Below are positions 1 to 4,607 of a stretch of 5,819 nt of DNA, piece by piece. The stretch spans positions 1 to 5,819 of the forward strand of contig CAUDAE010000113.1 of assembly GCA_958447445.1 (NCBI GenBank). Reading direction: 5' to 3'. Origin of the DNA: an uncultured Collinsella sp. (lineage in GTDB: Bacteria > Actinomycetota > Coriobacteriia > Coriobacteriales > Coriobacteriaceae). The position numbers were made by a program, and so were the translations under genes. The notes below the pieces were generated by a model. The model saw nothing but the letters and a program-made list of their open reading frames with translations. It had not been told where the DNA came from and made no database searches. Within the stretch, counting starts at the first letter, position 1, and each line of letters opens with the position of its first letter.

Positions 1-1520
1 CCAACGGCGCGCTGGTGATCGAGACGGGGGAACGTACCGGCCGTTCCCCCAATGACCGCTTTATCGTTGACACCCCCGATGTTCACGACAAGATTGCCTG
101 GGGCGCGGTCAACCGCCCGCTGTCCGTCGAGAGCTATGAGGCCATCAAGGCCGGCATCGTCGACTATCTCAACGAGCGCGACGTGTTCGTCACCCGCGGC
201 ATGGCAGGCGCCGACCGCAACCACACGCGTCGACTGCTCGTTGCCTGCGAGCGAGCCAGCCAGGCACTCTTTATCAAGCAGATGCTCGCCCGCCCGCTTG
301 CCCGCGAAATCGCGCGCACCGGCGAGCCCGACTTCTGCGTGCTCGCAGCGCCCGGTTACCAGTGCGATCCTGTCATCAAGGGCCTCAACTCCAGTGCCGC
401 CGTGGTCATCAACTTCCAGGAACGCGTGATTCTGGTCGCCGGCACCGGCTACTCCGGCGAGATTAAAAAGTCGATCTTTAGCGTCATGAACTATCTGCTG
501 CCCGTCGAGGACGACGTGCTGCCCATGCACTGCTCGGCCAGCATGGATCCCGTCACGCACGAGACCGCCGTGTTCTTTGGCCTGTCCGGCACCGGCAAGA
601 CCACGCTTTCGGCCAATCCCATGCGCCTGCTGATCGGCGACGACGAGCACGGTTGGTCCGACATGGGTATCTTCAACATTGAGGGTGGCTGCTACGCAAA
701 ATGCGAGGGCCTGGACGCCTTCCACGAGCCCGAGATCTTCAACGCCGTCCGTTTTGGCGCCATTTGCGAAAACGTGGTGCTCGACGAGAACCGCAAGCCC
801 AACTACGACGACATCTCGATCACGCACAACACGCGCGTGGCCTATCCCGTGGAGCACATTCCTAACGCGTGGACTAAGGGCATGGGCACTACTCCGAGTG
901 TCGTGCTGTTCCTGACTTGCGACGCTTTTGGCGTGCTGCCACCCATCTCACGTCTGACGGCCGATGCCGCCATGTACCACTTTGTGACGGGCTTTACGGC
1001 TAAGATTCCCGGCACCGAGGTCGGCGTCACCGAGCCCACGCCCACGTTCTCTTCGCTGTTTGGCGAGCCGTTTATGCCGCTCGACCCCATGGTCTATGCC
1101 AAGATGCTCGGCGAGCGTATCGCCGACGGTCGTACGCGCGTGTACCTGGTCAATACCGGCTGGATTGGCGGCGGTTATGGTGTGGGCCATCGCATCGAGC
1201 TTGCCTACACGCGCGCCCTGGTGGCCCGCGCCCTCGACGGTACCATCGAGGACAGCGAGTTCTTGCACGACGACATCTTTAACGTCGACATTCCCACGAC
1301 GTGCCACGGCGTGCCCGATGGCATCCTGGTGCCGCGCCAATACTGGCAGAGCACCGCGCGCTACGACGAGGCCGCGCATAACTTGGCCGTGATGTTCGAG
1401 GAGAACTTCGAGAAGAAGTACTCGCACCTGCCCGAATCCGTTAAGGCCGCCGGTCCGCACGCTCAGGTGCACGCCGACGCTCCTCATCGCGGTCGCGGCT
1501 TGCTGGGGCTCCGCCACTAG
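1..1520 (+). CDS. pckA: Phosphoenolpyruvate carboxykinase (ATP), 5'-truncated by window edge
   Basis: This enzyme interconverts oxaloacetate plus ATP with phosphoenolpyruvate, CO2 and ADP in the cytosol. It serves gluconeogenesis, or CO2 fixation toward succinate in some anaerobes. The reading frame is open from the window's left edge (first full codon at 3). The GTG at 15 lies inside the conserved TGRSPND segment region, so it is not the real start; roughly 50 N-terminal residues are missing. About 505 residues are visible. Family landmarks, numbered from the GTG: TGRSPND (8-14), GEIKKS with the metal-binding lysine, MHCSA with the metal-binding histidine, the P-loop GLSGTGKTTLS (189-199), the kinase-2 segment LIGDDEHGWSD, NTRVAYP, and the C-lobe TGFTAKIPGTE and GVTEPTPTFS. 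These mark the ATP-type rather than the GTP-type enzyme. After the usual end near KAAGPH there are about 18 extra residues rich in His, Arg and Gly. A hairpin repeat follows 17 bases after the stop. Confidence 0.97.
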   Translation, partial: NGALVIETGERTGRSPNDRFIVDTPDVHDKIAWGAVNRPLSVESYEAIKAGIVDYLNERDVFVTRGMAGADRNHTRRLLVACERASQALFIKQMLARPLAREIARTGEPDFCVLAAPGYQCDPVIKGLNSSAAVVINFQERVILVAGTGYSGEIKKSIFSVMNYLLPVEDDVLPMHCSASMDPVTHETAVFFGLSGTGKTTLSANPMRLLIGDDEHGWSDMGIFNIEGGCYAKCEGLDAFHEPEIFNAVRFGAICENVVLDENRKPNYDDISITHNTRVAYPVEHIPNAWTKGMGTTPSVVLFLTCDAFGVLPPISRLTADAAMYHFVTGFTAKIPGTEVGVTEPTPTFSSLFGEPFMPLDPMVYAKMLGERIADGRTRVYLVNTGWIGGGYGVGHRIELAYTRALVARALDGTIEDSEFLHDDIFNVDIPTTCHGVPDGILVPRQYWQSTARYDEAAHNLAVMFEENFEKKYSHLPESVKAAGPHAQVHADAPHRGRGLLGLRH

Positions 1521-1537
1521 CGTCGCCTCAGACCTAC

Positions 1538-1576
1538 AACCACCATAGGGGGGCTGTACACCTTTGTGGTCGTTTT
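1538..1576 (+). repeat. Hairpin repeat, copy 1 (decayed), behind pckA
   Basis: The arms AACCACCA (1538-1545) and TGGTCGTT (1567-1574) pair except for one C-C mismatch, and four T's follow (1573-1576). The interior is rich in G and then reads CTGTACACCTTT. It lines up best with copy 3 at 4071-4109, that is, with the inverted core orientation, but has several changes. It lies 17 bases after the pckA stop and could act as a weak terminator for pckA. The stem is clearly worse than in copies 2 and 4. Its T-run also supplies the start of the proposed -35 box of the next gene. Confidence 0.6.
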
Positions 1577-1603
1577 GCTCGCGCGGATGACTCGGGTTAC
1601 AAT
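1575..1603 (+). promoter_or_regulatory. Candidate sigma-A-type promoter for the B3/4 gene
   Basis: A -35-like TTGCTC (1575-1580, first three bases match consensus) is separated by 17 bases from a -10-like TACAAT (1598-1603, five of six match). Transcription would start near 1610, giving a leader of about 135 bases before the ATG at 1746. The spacing and -10 box are good and the -35 box is mediocre. Its position just behind the pckA terminator-like repeat fits a new transcription unit. Confidence 0.5.
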
Positions 1604-1644
1604 ACGCCTGACATATCGTTCCCTTCTCCGGATGGGGACAGCGC

Positions 1645-1703
1645 AAGCGCTCTTGTGACGGCACCGTAGGACTTTGAAGGTGGCCGTTGTAAGGGCGCTT
1701 TTT
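1645..1703 (+). terminator. Long leader hairpin with T-tract: attenuator-like terminator upstream of the B3/4 gene
   Basis: Positions 1645-1665 pair with 1679-1700 in a nearly continuous helix of about 20 pairs. It contains four G-U pairs and one bulged G (1683). The loop of 13 bases is at 1666-1678, and a run of five T's follows at 1699-1703. This is the form of an intrinsic terminator. It sits between the proposed promoter (1575-1603) and the start codon (1746), so it may be an attenuator. A smaller hairpin (GTTCCC 1618-1623 with GGGGAC 1634-1639) precedes it, and the palindrome AGCGCAAGCGCT (1640-1651) offers a competing fold for the left arm. Alternatives are a second terminator for pckA, or the end of a short RNA of about 95 bases. 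I do not recognise a known riboswitch class. Confidence 0.55.
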
Positions 1704-1734
1704 GTTTAGGCGCTCGCGTTGGCGCGCACAATGA

Positions 1735-1740
1735 AGGGAG
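1735..1740 (+). promoter_or_regulatory. Ribosome binding site that selects the ATG at 1746
   Basis: AGGGAG is placed 5 bases before the ATG at 1746. The in-frame TTG at 1719 and ATG at 1731 upstream lack such a site, and the Shine-Dalgarno itself would lie inside the coding sequence if they were used. This decides the start. Confidence 0.75.
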
Positions 1741-1745
1741 AGCGT

Positions 1746-2465
1746 ATGAAGAGCTTTATTGCCGAGGATTCATTCTGGGAGCTGTTTCCGCAGGCAGCGG
1801 TCGGTGTTGTGGTCGTGGAGGGCATGAAGCCCACGGCTCAGATTCCTCAAGAGGACGTGGATGCGATTGCGGCGTTGCTCGACCGCGCCAATATCGATGC
1901 GGAGCGTCATCTGACCAGCGATACTATCAGCGAGAACGCACCGGTCAAGGCATGGCGCGAGGCCTATCGTCTGTTCAAGACCAAAAAGGGCGCGCGCTGC
2001 TCGATCGAGAACTTGCTCAAACGCGTGCTCAAAGGAAAGCCGGTGGGTCACATTACGCCCGCGGTGGATATTTACAACACGGTGTCACTGACCTACGCGC
2101 TGCCCGTGGGAGGCGAGGATCTGCATGCGATCGAGGGAGACCTTCGCCTGAAGGTGACCGACGGTGGCGATGCGTTCTTGCCGCTTGGCGAGGAGGCGGA
2201 CGATCCGACGCTGCCCGGCGAGCTCGCCTACATCGATGATGCGGGCGCCGTGTGCCGCTGCTGGAACTGGCGCGACGGCGTTCGAACGGCGCTGTCCGAT
2301 GATTCGGCCGATGCGTTCCTGGCGATTGAGTGCGTGGGGCCCGAGCGGATGGGGGATTGCCAGGCTGCGATCGATCGCTTAGCCGAGCTGCTTGAGCGCT
2401 ATCTGGGAGCGACGGTTGTCATTAAGACGCTTGTGACCCGCGACAATCCTTGCGTGGAGCTGTAG
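1746..2465 (+). CDS. Solo B3/4-domain protein (PheRS beta-subunit B3/B4-like)
   Basis: This is a 239-residue protein with the fold signature of the B3/B4 domain of the phenylalanyl-tRNA synthetase beta subunit (COG3382-type solo proteins). In the synthetase this domain hydrolyses mischarged Tyr-tRNA-Phe. The role of the stand-alone form is not settled, and trans-editing or amino-acid binding is only a guess. An N-terminal segment (1-66) contains FPQAAVGVVVVEGMKP. The core begins with WREAYRLFKTKKG (70-82), followed by SIENLLKRVLKGK (86-98), then the family hallmark around TPAVDIYNTVSL (104-115) and LPVGGEDL (119-126). Later come CRCWNWRDGVRT (170-181) and FLAIECV (191-197). No anticodon-binding, catalytic or transmembrane region is seen, so it is cytosolic and not a broken synthetase. 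The start ATG at 1746 has a good Shine-Dalgarno. The gene probably has its own promoter and an attenuator-like leader, and it ends with a strong hairpin repeat terminator. Confidence 0.85.
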   Translation: MKSFIAEDSFWELFPQAAVGVVVVEGMKPTAQIPQEDVDAIAALLDRANIDAERHLTSDTISENAPVKAWREAYRLFKTKKGARCSIENLLKRVLKGKPVGHITPAVDIYNTVSLTYALPVGGEDLHAIEGDLRLKVTDGGDAFLPLGEEADDPTLPGELAYIDDAGAVCRCWNWRDGVRTALSDDSADAFLAIECVGPERMGDCQAAIDRLAELLERYLGATVVIKTLVTRDNPCVEL

Positions 2466-2491
2466 CGGCGCCTAGAACCTATTGATGCCCC

Positions 2492-2532
2492 AAACCACCA
2501 CAAAGGTGCCTGTCCTCTTTGTGGTGGTTTTT
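2492..2532 (+). terminator. Intrinsic terminator made from hairpin repeat, copy 2
   Basis: The perfect 14-pair stem AAACCACCACAAAG (2492-2505) / CTTTGTGGTGGTTT (2517-2530) encloses the loop GTGCCTGTCCT (2506-2516). A run of five T's (2528-2532) overlaps the 3' arm. It lies 26 bases after the stop of the B3/4 gene and is well formed for stopping that transcript. The core reads GGTGCCTGTCCTC, the same orientation as copy 4. Confidence 0.88.
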
Positions 2533-2571
2533 ATGTTGATGGGTTAACAAATAGGGCGTGCAGGGCTGCCG

Positions 2572-2606
2572 GCCGTTAAGTACGGCTAAGATGTTTACCC
2601 GTTAGC
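2572..2606 (+). promoter_or_regulatory. Inverted repeats upstream of marR, possible autoregulatory operator
   Basis: Two inverted repeats lie 30-64 bases before the marR start: GCCGT-TAAGT-ACGGC (2572-2586) and GCTAA-(12)-TTAGC (2585-2606). MarR proteins usually bind short palindromes near their own promoter. A weak -10-like CATTAT (2606-2611) abuts the second repeat, but I find no matching -35 box. Such short palindromes can arise by chance. Confidence 0.25.
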
Positions 2607-2635
2607 ATTATGCAAGCGAAAGGCGGTCGTCTCCC

Positions 2636-3085
2636 ATGCAGCAGAGCGACGAGACACGTTTCGAGGACTTTGTCGGACTGATCAGCGGACTCTACAAGGA
2701 GATCCAGCGCATTAAGACGTCTGAGGGCGCAAGGCTGGGTCTCAAGGGCTCCGACGTTATGTGCCTGTACTATCTTGAGCGCAGCAAGGACGGCCTGACT
2801 GGCGCCGACCTGGCTCGCATGGCGGGCGTGACCCGCGCCGCCGTCTCGCGTACGCTCGCGCATCTGGAGGAGGGTGGCTACGTCGAGGTCGATGATTCGG
2901 GCGATGCCGCCGTTAAGTATCGTGCTCCGGTGCGCCTGACCGCTCTGGGCGGCGAGAGCATGAGCGAGGCGGACCGCATCATTCGCGAGGTGCTCGATAC
3001 CACCGGTAAGGCTATGGGTGTGGAGCAGCGCGAGCAGATGTATGCGTCGCTGCGCACGATTCTCAACACCCTGCGCGAGATCTAA
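2636..3085 (+). CDS. MarR-family transcriptional regulator
   Basis: At 149 residues this is the usual MarR length; such proteins act as dimeric winged-helix DNA binders that often sense small ligands. The N-terminal helix (about 5-30) and the C-terminal helices (about 108-148) would form the dimer interface. The winged helix-turn-helix runs from LTGADLARMAGV (54-65) through TRAAVSRTLAHLEEGGYVEV (66-85), the recognition helix being about 66-79. The wing (86-101) is acidic at its start (DDSGD) and ends in YRAPVRLTALG. The ATG at 2636 follows an AAAGGCGG site (2619-2626) at a spacing of 9, somewhat far but acceptable. The ligand and targets cannot be read from sequence. The gene directly downstream is DegV/FakB-type with no terminator between, so a lipid-related regulon in the manner of FabT is an attractive but unproven reading. 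Confidence 0.9.
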   Translation: MQQSDETRFEDFVGLISGLYKEIQRIKTSEGARLGLKGSDVMCLYYLERSKDGLTGADLARMAGVTRAAVSRTLAHLEEGGYVEVDDSGDAAVKYRAPVRLTALGGESMSEADRIIREVLDTTGKAMGVEQREQMYASLRTILNTLREI

Positions 3086-3192
3086 GGCCGCCAAGGCATT
3101 TGCTTCTAATTAACAACTGCATAGTCCCGTTTGAGCGCGTATACCGTGCCGGGGCCTTGCTGTCAAAATTCCCCGCGCGAGGTCCGCGCAAG

Positions 3193-3198
3193 AAAGGA
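3193..3198 (+). promoter_or_regulatory. Ribosome binding site that selects the ATG at 3205
   Basis: AAAGGA lies 6 bases before the ATG at 3205. The frame is open back to a TTG at 3100, but the 35 extra residues would not match the DegV family, whose N-terminus is a short beta strand leading into TDSASD. The ATG at 3205 gives exactly that. Confidence 0.8.
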
Positions 3199-3204
3199 TT
3201 CGCT

Positions 3205-4059
3205 ATGTCCATTCGTATTATTACCGATTCCGCGAGCGATATGTCGCCGGCTGAGCACCCCGCTCTGCGTGTTCTGCCGCTGTCCGTCACCTTTGGCACC
3301 GATGTGTACATGGATGGCGTCGACATCGATCACCAGCGCTTTTACGAGATGCTCGTGGAGCGCGATGAGCTGCCCAAGACCGGCCAGGTCAACCCGTACG
3401 CGTTTTCGCAGGCGATTGCCGAGGTGCGTGAGGCCGGCGACGAGGCAGTGATTATTACCGTTGGCGCCAAGCTTTCGGGCACCAATCAGAGTGCCCGTAC
3501 CGCACTTGCCGAGGCGCCGGGCGGCGACGTGTTCGTGGTAGATAGCAACAACGTCACCCTGGGCGAGCGCGTGCTGGTCGAGTATGCGCTGCGCTTGGTG
3601 GACGAGGGCCGTAGCGCGGCCCAGATCGCGGCGGCCGTCGAGGCCGTGCGCGACCGTGTGGTGGTTATCGGTCTGCTCGAGACGCTGGAGTACTTGGTGC
3701 GTGGCGGTCGCCTGTCTGCTGCTGCGGGCGCTGTGGGCACGCTGCTCAACGTTAAGCCCGTGGTGGCCGCCGAGGACGGCCTGATCGTGCAGCTGGGCAA
3801 GGCGCGTGGTTCCAAGAACGGCCGTAACCTGCTCAACCAGAAGGTCGAAAAAGCGGGCGGCGTCGACTTTTCCATGCCGCTGGCGCTGGGCTATACGGGC
3901 CTTTCGGACGCCGTGCTCAAGAAGTATATCGAGGACAGCGCGGCACTGTGGGCTGGACACACCGAGAACGAGCTGCCCATCCACACCATTGGCGCCACCA
4001 TCGGCACCCACGTGGGCCCCGGCGCCGTAGCCGTAGCTTTCTTCCGCCCCGCCAACTAG
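3205..4059 (+). CDS. DegV family protein (FakB-type fatty-acid-binding protein)
   Basis: This protein of 284 residues matches the usual length of the DegV family. Characterised members (FakB) bind a fatty acid and present it to the kinase FakA for phosphorylation, feeding exogenous fatty acids into phospholipid synthesis. Landmarks in order: IRIITDSASDM (3-13), PLSVTFGTDVYMDG (25-38), PKTGQVNP (57-64), KLSGTNQSA (89-97), the EYLVRGGRLS segment (162-171), KPVVAAEDG (184-192), and the C-terminal IGTHVGPGAVAVAF (266-279). By analogy with FakB, Thr59, Ser91 and His269 are candidates for holding the fatty-acid carboxylate. PKTG has Gly where many members have Ser. No fakA is in the window. The gene lies 119 bases after marR with no terminator between, and I see no convincing promoter in the gap. 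Hairpin repeat copy 3 follows. DegV paralogues differ in ligand, which cannot be told here. Confidence 0.93.
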   Translation: MSIRIITDSASDMSPAEHPALRVLPLSVTFGTDVYMDGVDIDHQRFYEMLVERDELPKTGQVNPYAFSQAIAEVREAGDEAVIITVGAKLSGTNQSARTALAEAPGGDVFVVDSNNVTLGERVLVEYALRLVDEGRSAAQIAAAVEAVRDRVVVIGLLETLEYLVRGGRLSAAAGAVGTLLNVKPVVAAEDGLIVQLGKARGSKNGRNLLNQKVEKAGGVDFSMPLALGYTGLSDAVLKKYIEDSAALWAGHTENELPIHTIGATIGTHVGPGAVAVAFFRPAN

Positions 4060-4070
4060 CTTTCCGGTCA

Positions 4071-4109
4071 AAACCACCACAAAGGGGACAGGCACCTTTT
4101 TGGTGGTTT
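4071..4109 (+). repeat. Hairpin repeat, copy 3 (core inverted), between degV and the alkyltransferase gene
   Basis: AAACCACCA (4071-4079) pairs with TGGTGGTTT (4101-4109), then after one C-T mismatch AAAGG (4081-4085) pairs with CCTTT (4095-4099). The core GGGGACAGGCACC (4084-4096) is the exact reverse complement of the GGTGCCTGTCCCC core of copy 4, while the outer arms are in the standard arrangement. Only three T's end the arm and an A follows, so termination here should be weaker than in copies 2 and 4. It starts 11 bases after the degV stop and ends 29 bases before the next start codon. Confidence 0.85.
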
Positions 4110-4138
4110 ATGCTTGTTTCGGTTGAAAGGAGCATGCG

Positions 4139-4459
4139 ATGGCGTCTGAGGGCTTTTTTGAGCGGGTGTATGAGGTGGTCGAGCAGATTCCCGAGGGGAT
4201 GGTTGCCACCTACGGTCAGGTGGCGCTGCTTGCCGGTCGTCCGCGGAGCGCGCGCTATGTGGGCTATGCGCTGCACAGCAACCCGCGCCCCGGCCAAATT
4301 CCCTGTCATCGCGTGGTGTTTGCCGACGGTCGCATTTGCGAAGGCTTTGCTTTTGGAGGCCCTGATGCTCAACGTGAGCTTTTGCTAGGGGAGGGTGTGG
4401 CGTTTAAGGACGACATGCACGTCGACCTGGCCGTCTGTCGTTGGCCTGCCGGACTCTAA
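4139..4459 (+). CDS. MGMT-family protein: stand-alone alkyltransferase (ATL-like) domain with catalytic Cys
   Basis: This 106-residue protein is just the C-terminal DNA-binding/active-site domain of O6-alkylguanine-DNA alkyltransferases, lacking the N-terminal domain found in Ogt and Ada. The helix-turn-helix region includes IPEGMVATYGQVA (17-29) and ARYVGYALHSNP (38-49); the active site is PCHRVV (55-60). Residues matching human AGT are present: Tyr25 (base flipping), Arg39 (the arginine finger), Cys56 and His57 (alkyl acceptor and its partner), and Glu85. Alkyltransferase-like proteins of this size typically have Trp in place of the Cys, binding O6-alkylguanine and recruiting nucleotide excision repair. 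Keeping Cys56 leaves direct repair possible. The ATG at 4139 has a good AAAGGAG site (4126-4132) at spacing 6. The out-of-frame ATG at 4134 is not used. Copy 3 of the repeat ends only 29 bases upstream, so expression may need read-through from degV. Confidence 0.9.
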   Translation: MASEGFFERVYEVVEQIPEGMVATYGQVALLAGRPRSARYVGYALHSNPRPGQIPCHRVVFADGRICEGFAFGGPDAQRELLLGEGVAFKDDMHVDLAVCRWPAGL

Positions 4460-4477
4460 CAGCTCTGCCGTGGCCAG

Positions 4478-4516
4478 AACCACCACAAAGGTGCCTGTCC
4501 CCTTTGTGGTGGTTTT
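4478..4516 (+). terminator. Intrinsic terminator made from hairpin repeat, copy 4
   Basis: The perfect 14-pair stem AACCACCACAAAGG (4478-4491) / CCTTTGTGGTGGTT (4501-4514) closes a 9-base loop, TGCCTGTCC (4492-4500). Four T's (4513-4516) follow. It begins 19 bases after the stop of the alkyltransferase gene and should end that transcript. Its core GGTGCCTGTCCCC is in the same orientation as copy 2. Confidence 0.88.
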
Positions 4517-4596
4517 CTGTTGCAGGTTTACCGGGGCTAACTTATGGAGAAGCTATGGCGGCGAATATTGATGCTGCAAAGTAAACCACGGTGAAC
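4517..4596. other. Gene-free interval between the alkyltransferase terminator and the candidate small RNA
   Basis: No convincing gene is seen here. Two inverted-repeat pairs are present: TTGCAG (4520-4525) with CTGCAA (4574-4579), and GGTTTAC (4525-4531) with GTAAACC (4581-4587). They cross rather than nest, so both cannot form in one simple hairpin. A nine-codon frame with a GGAG site (4555-4584) is too short to call. The wider gene-free stretch 4460-4852 is otherwise filled by a terminator, three hairpins and the trpS terminator. Confidence 0.5.
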
Positions 4597-4602
4597 TATA
4601 TT
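4597..4602 (+). promoter_or_regulatory. Possible -10 box ahead of the candidate small RNA
   Basis: TATATT matches five of six consensus bases and would place a start near 4608-4610, right at the base of the first hairpin. No good -35 box is found at 16-18 bases upstream. The nearest TTG-containing hexamer, TTGATG (4568-4573), is 23 bases away, too far. Confidence 0.3.
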
Positions 4603-4607
4603 GTATT

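Noticed and set aside
1632..1658. Eight-codon frame in the B3/4 leader as a possible attenuation leader peptide
   Set aside because: There is no Shine-Dalgarno before it and no run of a regulatory amino acid such as Phe, Tyr or Trp.
948..1664. Long - strand open frame (about 238 codons) opposite the 3' half of pckA
   Set aside because: It is antisense to an unambiguous enzyme, spans the hairpin repeat, and has no recognisable motif or good ribosome binding site.
1610..1703. T-box riboswitch in front of the B3/4 gene
   Set aside because: Only a faint resemblance to the T-box core (AAGGTGGCCG) is present. The leader is too short for Stem I, and no specifier loop or AGGGTGGNACCGCG motif is found.
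3163..4095. Long - strand open frame (about 310 codons) opposite degV
   Set aside because: It lies fully antisense to a gene with clear DegV motifs, its translation is low-complexity and unfamiliar, and long antisense frames are common in GC-rich genes.
1538..4516. CRISPR array formed by the recurring repeats
   Set aside because: The four copies are hundreds to over 1500 bases apart and separated by whole genes, are in both core orientations, and have no regular spacers or cas genes.
4555..4584. Nine-codon frame (MAANIDAAK) with a GGAG site 5 bases upstream
   Set aside because: It is too short to separate from chance, and there is no downstream + strand gene for it to lead. It could be revisited if the region proves to be transcribed.
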